Of a stretch of 64,000 nucleotides of DNA, positions 21,769 through 33,400 are shown in pieces. Under the pieces are notes generated by a model, which made no database searches, had not been told where the DNA came from, and saw only the letters and a program-made list of their open reading frames with translations. The DNA comes from Melitaea cinxia (lineage: Eukaryota > Arthropoda > Insecta > Lepidoptera > Nymphalidae). The number at the start of each line of letters is the position of its first letter. Position 1 is the first letter of the stretch. The translations under genes and the position numbers were made by a program. The stretch spans positions 13,736,125-13,800,124 of the forward strand of contig NC_059412.1 in assembly GCF_905220565.1 (NCBI RefSeq). Direction: 5' to 3'.

Positions 21769-22620
21769 ATACTAGCTGTGCCAGCGACTTCGTCCGCGTG
21801 GAATTAAAAAGAAATATTGTTTAGTTCACAGAGTTACAAAATAAATAAATTTTCTAAAATAAAAGTAGCCTCAGTTTCTCCTTATCATATCAGCTATCTG
21901 CCAGTTATAGTAGCCTCGTAAGAGTTCCCGAGAATAGCAAGTTCTAACAAACTCTTCAGCTTTTATAGATTTACTAGCTTTCCGATCGATTTCGTACACG
22001 TGGATTACGCGATTTTGGTTGTTCAGTTTTCTCCTGTTAAAATACCATTCAGTGATAACGTAGCATTCTCCTAGTGTGGATAAAAATTACTTTTTTTTTT
22101 GAGTTTATCCATTATAAAAAATAAATTGTCTATTTCCTTTTTATAAAAATAGTATAGAAATAGATATAATTAAGTGTTTAGTCATAATGTTTTTAATTTT
22201 AAAAAAGATATCTATTATTTCAATATACGTACTTATACGAAGCACAGAGATTTTAAGAATTAGTTTGATTTGGTTCACTGGTACGCTAAGATGCCGCTAA
22301 CTAATTTCCTCGCTAATAAGAAATCTCTGTACTTTTGTATTTGTGTTGTGTTTCTGGACACCAGACACACGCTTAATCCTGAGGAGGCCGATAAATGTAT
22401 TTGTTTCTTATATTTATTCAAAACACCACAGCTTAAGACTATGGTGGTTAGTCCCGTCGAATTCGGTCAAGCCGTTTCAGAGTTTAGCCGGCATAAACAG
22501 ACAGACAGACAAAAATTGTAAAAATGTTATTTTGGTAAATGTGCCGTGTATACAGCCATATGCATGTGGTAAAAAGCGGTTATTTTAATATTACAAACAG
22601 ACCCTCCAATTTATACATAT
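21769..22620 (+). repeat. Family E repeat, one broken and one longer copy
   Basis: CTAGCTGTGCCAGCGACTTC starts at 21772. A second start-like segment (CTAGCTTTCCGATCGATTTC) follows at 21972. CGAATTCGGTCAAGCCGTTT, AAACAGACAGACAGACAAAA and GTAAAAAGCGGTTATTTTAA complete the family signature. Open frames within it are shadows. Confidence 0.65.
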
Positions 22621-22639
22621 AGATTAGAAAAACACAAAC

Positions 22640-23460
22640 CCGATATTGTTTTTCCTTTTACAATAACTTTTTTACAGATAAAGTTTAGATACCGGAACTT
22701 ACATTATTGAGCTTATTTTATCAAATGGCGTACTATTTTTTACATAAATCATATATGACGTGGAATTAGTGAAGCCATGGCGTTTTTAGAAATACTGATG
22801 TGAGCACCGTTGATGACATTATGATCACCATTATCCAATTTACTGACAGTAGAAACTTTCAACAATCACTTTCCTACAACCTTTTATTGAGCCCCATATT
22901 ACTTGTGTATAAACAATTTAGACGTCCGCACTATTCGGTTGCTCAAGCGAGAATGATCCGTGCGACACTAAGCACTCGTATTTGTAAATAAATTTAAGGA
23001 AGGTACTTTGAAAATATAATTTTGAATAGTCCCAATTTTAAATTACTGGACATAGTGAAAATATTTGTACAACCAATACGTATAAAATGAAAATACATTT
23101 CCGCGACAAATTTTCATATTTTCAAATTAAAACATTTCAAATGATATAATTCACTTTCAACTTTTTTCCACAGTCCAGGGGCAGCTGAACAGAATTTACC
23201 CTACTCGATAATCGAACTTGTGAAGAAAGTATCGTTATTGGTCCCATTTCAATAAAACTTTTACTAAAGTTGAAGTATAAGAAATTTTATATCGACTATT
23301 CGAAATAAAATGAGCTTATAACGGAAGCCATTCTGAAACTTTGTGAATATGTTTTAGACAGTTTATTTCATTGGCTTAGTTTTTCGTTTTTTTTATTTTA
23401 AAATTACTCATTAATTACAAGCACTTGACTTAGTCTTTTTTAATATTATTATATTATTTA
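22640..23460. other. No gene or repeat recognised
   Basis: AT-rich sequence with only short open frames and no splice-flanked coding stretch that I can support. Confidence 0.5.
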
Positions 23461-23744
23461 TATGAAACATTGTCGGCTTTGTTCGAAAACTTATAACTCG
23501 AGAACGGCCGAACCGATTTTCATGGATTTTTGCATTTCACCGATTCCGTCCCGAACAGCAATAAATTTTGAAAAATTAAAAAAATAATAAAAAAAAATCT
23601 AATACTAAATGTTCGTATGTATTTCGTACACGCCAAACATTTAATGTTGATCAGATAAAGGTTTTGAATCGACATCATATATCCACAATATTCGGGTAGC
23701 GGTGTATTTTAGATTTTAAAAATTTAGATGTGTTTTTCGCTTAC

Positions 23745-23970
23745 GCTTCAGCTTGTAACATCCCACTGCTGGCATAGGATATATGCCCAGCAGTGACTAT
23801 GAATAACAATCGCTATCAGGTGAACACGATAACAACCAGGACCGACAGCTTAACATGCTCACCGAGGTACGGTGGGGAGACCCACAAGGACTAACAACCA
23901 GACCGAAAATAAATATTTGTATAAACACAAATATCCACTCCAAGCGGGAATCGAACCCGCGACCGTCAGT
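23745..23970 (-). repeat. tRNA-derived SINE, family 2-like
   Basis: Minus orientation: box B-like GCGGGTTCGATTCCCGCTTG, then TTTGTGTTTATACAAATATT. After these come GTGGGTCTCCCCACCGTACC and the 3' end with GCTGAAGCGTAAGC. The head with box A is missing. Confidence 0.6.
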
Positions 23971-24539
23971 GTTTATTCTATAACAAAAGACTAAGAGAAA
24001 CTTCAAATTTCGAAGTATTTTCATCTCTTCTCTAGAAGCTTCGTTGAACTATTTTCGGATTCATCAAGAATTCTTCGCTAAGCTGTATTTATTATGCGAG
24101 AAACGTAACTTAATTACGCCCTGGTCTAATAAGTGTTGAAATTCCTTAACGGTAATGGCTACGATTCTATCTCGATAATGAGTGAAATTTAGTTCGTATT
24201 ATTTCTGTTGAGTGAATAACTTTAGGCGTTTATATTTCGGGTTCAACTGGCTTTTTGTTAACAAAAATTTTAAGTCAAACAACTTTCATTGTCTTTGGGA
24301 AAGTTTAGACATTGAAATGTTATAACGAAATTCAATTTTATAATTAATTATCAGGAAATTTACTTAATAAAATTTATAGTAGAGCAAATGGCTCGTTACT
24401 TTTGTAATATAATAAACACATACCTATACGGAAATATACAAGCACCTACGCTAAGAATAACATCCGCGTGTCCTACACAAATATTTGCAAGGAACTAATG
24501 TCTACGGCTTAGCGCGCATTATTGTGAGGTTTTTCTAAA

Positions 24540-24812
24540 AAATAAATAAATAAATAAATAAATAAATAAATATTTACACAATACACACACGGTCGTCTGT
24601 TCCTAAAGTAAGCAACTTAATGCTTGTGTTATAGGTAACAGCCGACTGGTATATAGCTACATATTTTTTTTTTTCGATAAACATACTTATAAATAATACA
24701 TATATAAATATATAAATAAATATTTATATTACACCCAGACTCGGGGTGGGAATCGAACCCACAACCCTCGGAGCAGAAAGCAGGGTCACTACAAACTGCG
24801 CCAACGGGCTAA
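24540..24812 (-). repeat. tRNA-derived SINE, family 1
   Basis: Minus orientation. The head TAGCCCGTTGGCGCAGTTTG and box B GGGTTCGATTCCCACC are intact. The body contains GTAACAGCCGACTG on the plus strand, and the tail is (TAAA)n. The best preserved copy in the window. Confidence 0.85.
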
Positions 24813-24850
24813 AAAAGGGGGAAACATCTTAACCTTAGCATATAAATATA

Positions 24851-25176
24851 TATGACTACAAAAAAAGTACTTATAACGAGTAATTTTTTTCGTAACTTAT
24901 TAAATTGGCTTTGATTTTAAGTAGATATAAGAATAGCGATCTTGAAAATCGAAAACCCAACAAAATTTCGTATGACTACCCAGATACTTAGTAGATTTTT
25001 TGACATAAATAAATATGACTACAAAAAAGTACTTATAACGAGTAATTTTTTTCGTAACTTATTAAATTGGCTTTGATTGTAAGTAGATATAAGAATAGCG
25101 ATCTTGAAAATCGAAAACCCAACAAAATTTCGTATAACTAACCAGATACTTTGTAGATTTTTTAACATAAATAAGG
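24851..25176 (+). repeat. Tandem duplication, 163-bp period
   Basis: Two adjacent units starting TATGACTACAAAAAA at 24851 and 25014 are nearly identical. They share GAGTAATTTTTTTCGTAACT and GAATAGCGATCTTGAAAATC. Each ends in GTAGATTTTTT-ACATAAATA. Non-coding. Confidence 0.85.
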
Positions 25177-25177
25177 C

Positions 25178-25335
25178 GGCCTACGGTCTTCCTTAAGGTA
25201 AGCGGTTACCGCTACCTATGGGCACTTACTATACCAGAAGCACGTAGCTAACCTTCCTCAGAAGATCTGACTTCCTTACTCGCCTCAGGAACATAGTACT
25301 ATACTGAACAAACTTTTTCTGATTTTATCGCAGTT
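25178..25335 (-). repeat. Family C fragment
   Basis: GGCGGCCTACGGTCTTCC, ACTTACTATACCAGAAGCAC and TACTCGCCTCAGGAACATAG are diverged pieces of minus-oriented family C. The following 25310-25440 resembles the palindrome segment 53730-53850 (TTATCGCAGTTTATTAGGTC). Confidence 0.5.
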
Positions 25336-26089
25336 TATTAGGTCTTTTAAATGCCTGAGGTTTCGGACACTTTACAGGAACCGTGGTCACGGGAAGAAGA
25401 TAGAATCCAAAAAACTTATTTCATTATATTGAGTGAAATTCTAATAAACATTATAAAACAACATAGCACAGCGCTTTCAATAATTAATAAAAAGTCTTTG
25501 TTGTCTATGTCGTTAATGTCAGTTCGTATCGTTTGTTGATCTTGCAGTCGAGATCTTTTTTACGTACATTTGTTCAAAAATAACGTGTCAAAGCTGCGGA
25601 ACGAAACATGAGTGCACTTCCCGCAGCGCCGTAGCTAAGGTGGAGTCAGACGCGAAGCTCGAATTGTAATAGCTCTAAATAAAACAATTCTAACCTCAAA
25701 ATTTTAACCACAATATCTCCATAACCATGGGGTTTCACACGGTGGGAGTGGTACAAAAGGGTATCCCACGCTCCTCCTCTCCCCACTCTCACCTCCCTCC
25801 CCCCTAAACCCTATAAATCGGAGTCCGATTGTCCTATATTGATGTTAGTCCTATAGAATAACCCTATTTAGATTTTATTAACCTCTAAGATGTCATAAAT
25901 TCAATCTATTACTCGTATAATGTAAGTTTTGACTAATATACTTCAATAAAATTCCATTTTATCAATTGTACCAACCGTTATCAATATATATAATAAAAAT
26001 GTAACGAACCGCTGTCTGTACATGGAAGATATAGGAGAATAAATATTATTGGGAACTTTATCATCGCAAATAGCACCCAAAACAACGAT

Positions 26090-26290
26090 TGTTAGAATTT
26101 TTGTCTGTTTGTCTGTTGCTAATCTCAAAAACGGCTTATCCCATTTGGATGTATTTTTCACTAATATTTTGAGTTTATGAAACAAACATCGGTCATTCGG
26201 TTCATAAATAAAAAAGTTATGCCAATTTAAAGAATCACGTTGAACATGTAAATGATAACCCAATATGCAGACGAAGTCGCAGGTACAACT
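26090..26290 (-). repeat. Family E repeat
   Basis: AGAATTTTTGTCTGTTTGTC, TCTCAAAAACGGCTTATCCC and, at the far end, GACGAAGTCGCAGGTACAAC: family E read on the minus strand, much diverged. Confidence 0.55.
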
Positions 26291-26689
26291 AGTTAAAAAT
26301 ATATTGTACAAAGTAATAATATCAACTTATGCCTTATCGTATTGTAGATTGGTAGCTTATTGATTTTCTGAGTAGGTTGATAGACAAGAAAGTTCATGCC
26401 CAACATGGGAACGTTAATATACATTACTTATTATTTAATATAGATAGGCATTGAAACTATTAACGAAGGTAAAATTTAATACATTCAAGGTACTTAATCA
26501 CTAAGTAACTAGCTCCATGTACTTAGTTAACAAACTCAGACACAACCGATCTTAAAACTAACTTGAGAAAGGTAGAGTCGATTAATTGTTAGCAAGAGAT
26601 AAAATTTGATAAACATATCTTCATCCAGGAATCATCTATCTGAAGTATTATATTTTCACTACAAATATTATCGTCATACACCTCAACCT

Positions 26690-26870
26690 TACGGAAGATC
26701 ACAGCTAAATATCACTGCTGTGTGATGAGCAAGGTGGCCAAAGCTCCTAGGGAGAGTCGGTAACGTGCTTGCGATGCTTCTGGTGTTGCAGGAGTTTATA
26801 GGGTATGGTAACCGCTTAGCATCATGTCAACCTTACACTTGCTTGCCAATCCAGTCGTATTAAATAGTTA
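26690..26870 (+). repeat. Family C fragment
   Basis: ACGGAAGATCACAGCTAAAT, GATGAGCAAGGTGGCCAAAG, TGCTTCTGGTGTTGCAGGAG and GCATCATGTCAACCTTACAC. Non-coding. Confidence 0.65.
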
Positions 26871-27422
26871 CGTTACATTCTTAGTTTCAAGGTTGATGAT
26901 AATATAGCAGTAGTTTTTTAACTAAAACTCCCTTTCTAAGAAAAGAAGAATAAAATCATACTTCTCTCTCTCTCTCTCTTGTACTGATATTTATACCTGT
27001 GTCTTACCGTCGTGCCTTGGGAAGCACGTAAAGATATACTAATACCAAAAACTTGTGTACAAAATTAAATATGTCTGTTTTAAAATTCAAAATGTAATAT
27101 TATATTTTTAACTCTAGATCAGCTCAACACTTGATGAGCAAGAGACACATTTCCATTATCAGGTGTTACAGTGCTCATCAGCCACAGCGTATGTTTTATA
27201 GCCTATACTTTTAACTTTTACTAGATTTTTAGTAAATATTTAAATACAGTTTTCCACTGCCAGTAGCTTTACGAATAGTAATATTGTCACTGCCAATATT
27301 TTAAAGTGATCGCGTGCTTCGCGAAAACATACCCTTTTTATCATTTAAATTTACTACTTAATTTATTATTGTTATTAAAATTTACATAATATAAAAAATA
27401 AAAATACATTTGACACAAACTT

Positions 27423-27428
27423 TTTATT
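27423..27428 (-). terminator. polyA signal of the minus-strand carboxypeptidase gene
   Basis: AATAAA on the minus strand, 50 bases after the TGA at 27478-27480. Confidence 0.6.
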
Positions 27429-27477
27429 TTAATCAAATTTTAAGTACAACATTTCATGGTTATCTTACATTCAAATC

Positions 27478-30400
27478 TCACGCCGCTCTAGCTCCAGCAA
27501 CGAGGCCTGCCCAGGTTTCTCTAACGACCTGGTGTATGTATCTAGGGTTCAAATGGAATCCCTGTCCACTAATACCAGGGAGCTCATAAGTATAAGTCAG
27601 AGGGATTCCTATAGAGTGGGCGTAATCTTCAGCGGCACCTGATGCGGCGTACCCAATAACTAAGACCGAATTACCAACCACGTAGTTAGGAAAATGTGGA
27701 AGGGATAATTCGTCAATTGCTACAGCCATGGCGATACCAACACGTTGAAGTGCAAAGGCGTTCTCAGATAGGGTACCGTCATGTCCCCAAGGATATAATA
27801 TCATGCTACCGAAGCTATGCATCGTAATGTAGATATCGATCCTGTCGCGGTATTCTTGCATGATTGCGTCAACAGCTCTGACTTCGACTTCGGAGAATGC
27901 TCTGCTTCCGGCATAGATGTCACTGCAACGGTTGTTGCTCGTACCAACTGTGTTCCAAGCGAAATTAAAATTACGATTACCATCGGCACCTGGACACAGA
28001 CGACTTGCCACGCTCTGATCAGTGGATCGAGTTTTGCGCCACATTCTTGTCTAAAACAAAAAAAAAATGTTTAAATAATTGAACAATGAAATGATCTAAC
28101 TTCTGGTGAATATGAAATGAAACATTTCGTATACATGGTAATTGGAATCACATATTAGTACTTTTATTAGTTTACGCTTCAGCCTGTAATATCCCACTAC
28201 TGGGCATATGCCTCTTTCTCCATGTAGGAGAAGGAGCAGAGCTTAATCCACCACGCTGCTCCAACGCGGGTTGGCGGATATATTCCCTTCTATGAGTAAC
28301 GATCGCTATCAGGTGTACATGATAACAACCGAGACCGACGGCTTAACGTGTTCTCCGAACCACGGTGGGGAAACCCACAAGGACTGCATAAACACCCAGA
28401 CCATGGCAAACACCTGTATGGCCAATACAAATGTTTGTCATGTGCGGGGATCGAACCCGCAACCGCCAACGCAACAGGTAGCTACAATCCATGGCTGTAA
28501 CCGTTGCGCCAACGCAGCGTCGGTTTATCAGTTTGATATATGTATTCTCAAATAAGTCTGTGGGTAAATGTGGCGTAGAATAAGTAAGAAGATTGAAACT
28601 AGGTAATACCAAGCTCCGTGTATCTGTAAAATTAACAACTAACATTTTTTTACTTACATTGGTATGAGTAAAAGCATATCCATCAGGATTGGCGACTGGG
28701 TAGAGTATCCAATCGTATTTATCAAGAAGATCAGGCTCGGTTACGTTTTCAACGAGTTTGTGGATGGCATAGGTAACGGCGGGCGGAGAAATCCATTCTC
28801 TTGCGTGCATTCCACCGTCAATAAAAACTATAGGCTTATTACTTTGGAAATTGTCCCTAGAAATCTTTAAGTATTTGAGGGGGCGGCCTTCGAATGATCT
28901 CCAATTTTCGACCAATGTTACAGTTTCAGGGTACTGCGCAGCGATTCTGTCTATGTACTCATATATCTGTAAACGTAAAATTTGTTAATCTATACTATAA
29001 TATTATAAAGACGAAAGATTTGATTGTTTGTTTGTTTTCATTGAATAGGCTGTAAAACTGCTGAACCGATTTGAAAAATTCTTTCACTGTTGGGAAGCTA
29101 CACTATCCACGGCTGACATAGGCTATATTATATTTTCAAAAAAATGCGGAAAACAAATATTTTGAAATTTTTGTTAAATTCCCGTGCGAAGCCGGGACGG
29201 GATGCTAGTTTTATATATTTCGGTCAGCACCCAGAGGTTACATAAGTTAAGTAACCAGTAAATCTTAGGTATTAGGGAGTTAAAAAAATTAGGTATTAGG
29301 GAGTAGAGTTCTTCTGAGATCATTATTGTTATTAATATAATTGTTTGCTCGCAAATGAAAAAAAAAACAACCAATAAACACACATAAGCCAATTACATAG
29401 ACAAATAATACAATGTAAGTATACGAAAAAATAGTCGAGTAAATACGCGCTATCAAAGATTACTCAAAGATTAGTCCCTATCAAATTTAAAAGTGACCAC
29501 AAGACAAGCTTTCGATTAAAACAAGGATCATCTAAATTATGCAAAAGAATAAACTGCTACCCTAGTGGATAATACAGCTCACTACGTTATAGCATCCTTG
29601 GATCGATTCTTCACTGAAGTAGCTTTGATGAAATCAGATAGATGGCGTTGACGTAACGTTTGCAGCGTCTCATAAGTAGGTGTCATGAAAGATTTCTCAA
29701 AAAGTACTCATCCTATCTCGATCATATTCAAATAGCAAGTATTATTAACTTTTGATTTATAAAAGAAACATCAAAATCGGTGCACCGAGTAAAAAGTTAT
29801 GAGGTATAATATAAGAAAAACAGTTAAATAAAAACGCTTATCAAAGATTATACAAAATTATTAATTAGCTTTCGATTAAAGTAATAATCATCAAAATCGA
29901 TAAACCCAGTGAAAAGTTATGCGGTTCACACAATGTAGGTAGACGAAAAAATAGTGAAGTAAATACGCATTATTAGATAGAACCCTAAAATTACTTGTCA
30001 GATCTCAATTAAATTTTAATGAAACTACATAACACGCAAAACCTTTCTGTTTAAACAAAATCTATCGAAATCGCTCAACCTAGTCGAAATTTTTGATGTA
30101 ACATACATTTAAAAAAATATAATCAAATTGAGATCCTTCTCCTTTTTTGGAAGTCGGTGAGAATAGAAAAAGTAGATTTTACAAATAATAAAAAAAACCA
30201 CACACAGCCATAGCCATAGCTCCTAAAGCTGACATCTTGAAATCTGTGTTTTAGGTAATAGTCAGTCAGTCAATCAGTCTGTCAGTTCAGCCTATTGCAG
30301 TCCACTGCTGGACAAGGACCTCCCGAAGTTCGCGCCAGATATTCCGGTTTTCCGCAATCCTCATCCAGCCTACACCATCAATCTTACGTAGATCGTCGGT

Positions 30401-33400
30401 CCAACGGGCCGGAGGACGTCCCACATTGCGTTTGCCAAGACGCAGTAACTATGATTATTGTACATATTTTGTGATAAATAAACAAAATGATTTAATTTAC
30501 ATACAATAGACAGCACATATACATTAAAAAAGACATTAGAATATGCGGCGGGAATCAAATCCGCAACCTTAGATCAGAAAGCAATCCTGCCAACTGCATA
30601 AACGGCCCAATCTAATAATATGTGTAGTTTTCAATAGAATCCAAAACATACCACTTCTAATGTCTGGTAGTTATCGTAAGGAATCCTGGCTCCGTTTGCA
30701 GAACGAGTTCGTCGATCTTGTTCCTCAATTTCCTTATCTTCTAGGTCAAATTGGCTGAAAGAAACAAATTATGCTATAATAATTGTGTTTGCTCGCAAAC
30801 GAAAAAAAAAACCGACTTCAATTACATCGACAAGTAATACAACGTAGATTGACGAAAAAATAGTCAAGCAACTACGCGTTATCAAAGATTACTCAAAAAG
30901 TAGTTATCAGATCTCGATAAAATTTATATGTGACCACATGATAAACATCAGCTTTCGATTAAATTAAAAATTATCAAAATCGGTACACCCAGTAAAAAGT
31001 TATTACGGATTTTCGAGCATTTCCCTCGATTTCTCTGGGATCCCATCATCAGATCCTGGTTTTCTTATCACTATACCAAACTAGGAATATCCCCTTTCCA
31101 ACAAAAAAAGAATTATCAAAATCGGTACATCCAGTAGAACGTTATGCGGTATAATACAACGTACGTCGACGAAAAAAGCGTCAAGTAAAAATGGATTATT
31201 AGATATAACTCGAAAAGTAGTTGTTAGATCTCAAATAAATTTAAATGTGACCAATTGGCACACACCACCTTTCGATTAAAAAAAAATTGTCGAAATCGGT
31301 CCACACGGGCAAAAGTTCTGATGTAACATACATAAAAAAAAAAATACAGTCGAATTGAGAACCTCCTCCTTTTTTGGAAGTCGGTTAAAAAGTCACCATT
31401 ATGACTAGACTGATATCGAAGACGATATTCAAAAATCTGGACATCTATGGAAAATAGCCTAGCAGCTCTCACGGCTTTCATGAAATTTAGTGTGCAGGGG
31501 TTTCCGGAAGCAATGAATCGATCTATAGCTAGGATTCATTTTTAGAAAATGTCATTTTATCGCTGTTTTAAGGCAATCTAAAAATGGCTACAATATCATT
31601 GGAATACGAAGGTGGGAAATCGACCGGTCCCGAATCGCGTAGACTTCGGTTCAAATCCTCATGTCTTCAAATTGATTTTTTTTCCTTTTTTTCTAATTGC
31701 GCTCGTGATTTTTTATTTAAATAACTAATAACCATAATATTTATTATTATGACGGTAAGGTCAATAAATATTATTCATATTTCATCAGTATGTTATTCGT
31801 ACGGAGTAGTATAATAGTATTTCTATGGTACACTACATATGGTAAACTACAATCTTACTCAAACAATTTTACAATAGATCTTTTAAATGAACTAAGTATA
31901 TTAGGTTCTAATAGTTATTGGCACAACAAAATAAAACCGTTGTTAGCTTCCACTTATTTAGAAACAAAAGAGAACAATGTGGCTAGTAGTAACCCTCTTA
32001 AAATGTTTTCATTAGACACGTAGATTTCTAGAATAAATACGCAAACTTGTATTAGATTCTTAGTGTAATTAAGTCGAAAAAGCCTTATGAAGTAAACACG
32101 ATTAAATGTAATGTTCTAGAAGAGATAAATTAATTATATAAAGATTTTATTAGAATTTTCACTGATGGATCGAAATGTGGTAACGGGTCCGGGGCTGCAT
32201 TTTATGTTCCAAAAACAAATTTTAAAGAAAAAATAAAAATAAAAACGGATAATTTGTCTACAATGTCATTAGAACTGATTGCTATTTCAGAAGCTCTAAC
32301 TTATGTTCAGAACTTGGGCTTACAAAATGTTGTTATACTGACAGAAAGTAAAAGTGCATTGCAACATCTTAATGGGTGTAGTTTAGGGAAAAGCGGTTTA
32401 CCCATAGCCTATAATATAATAAGCAAATTGTACCAATTTCAATATATTAATGTCAATTTAATTTTACAATAGGTGCCGTCCCATATCGGCATCAGTGGAA
32501 ATGAGGAGGCTGACCGATTAGCTAAAGAAGGAATAAAGTCAGGAAAGGAAATTAATAAACAAACAGATTATTCAGAAGTTCTAGTTAAATACAAAAAAGA
32601 TATTTATGGTATTTGGAAAGAACATTTCGATGAAATATCCAAAATTAAAGGAATTTGGTATCGCACGATTCAAAGTCAGCCTCCTCCCGTGCCCTGGTTT
32701 AACCATTACAAAATAAAAAGATTGCATATTATAACAGCCCATCGTCTTAGGTCGGAATATATTGCATCAAGGAATTTTGGATTCCTTATGAAAAAAAATG
32801 ACTCTCCTAATTGTGATACATGTGGAACTAAAGAAGACAGACTCAGAGACAAGTATTGTTTAGGAATTTAAAACTCTGTTTGTTCGATGTTAGAGGGCGG
32901 TGCAAAGTATTCTATCGGATCCCTTATCAGGATCTGCTAGAATGATTTTTGATTTTTAAAAATTATACCTTGCTGATTTATGTAACTAGATTTTAGTAAT
33001 TGAGGTATTTTAAGTTTTTTTTTTTGTGCGTGTTGCAATTATTTTGTAAAAGTTACAATGGGACTGACGTGTCTTTGTAGGACAAAATTCCCTAAAATCA
33101 ATAATTAAAAGAAAAGATTTACCCAAAAATCCGAGGTAAGCTTGGTCATCCTAACCACTAATAACTAAATTGTAAGTACTAATAATTAAATTGCGGCCCG
33201 CTAGCTACTACTTTATTTTGATGAACTAATTAATGCTCCGCTGTGTGGCTACGGTAGTAAAGAATATAGCCACCAGTCCAGGAGCGGACTGTGATAGAGT
33301 GAAATGATGATGATAATAAATTAATGCTAACTCAGGATACTGACGAAAAATTAAACGATATATTTATTGGTTTGGGTTTTTTATTGGTTTTGGTTGTTTT

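Noticed and set aside
22270..22588. Two overlapping plus-strand frames of about 80 codons
   Set aside because: Inside a family E repeat that is non-coding in its other copies.
27801..28074. Open frames in other registers over the last carboxypeptidase exon
   Set aside because: Shadows of the well supported coding frame.
31590..31680. tRNA-like box B GGTTCAAATCC
   Set aside because: No acceptor stem or box A at suitable distance; at best a SINE remnant.
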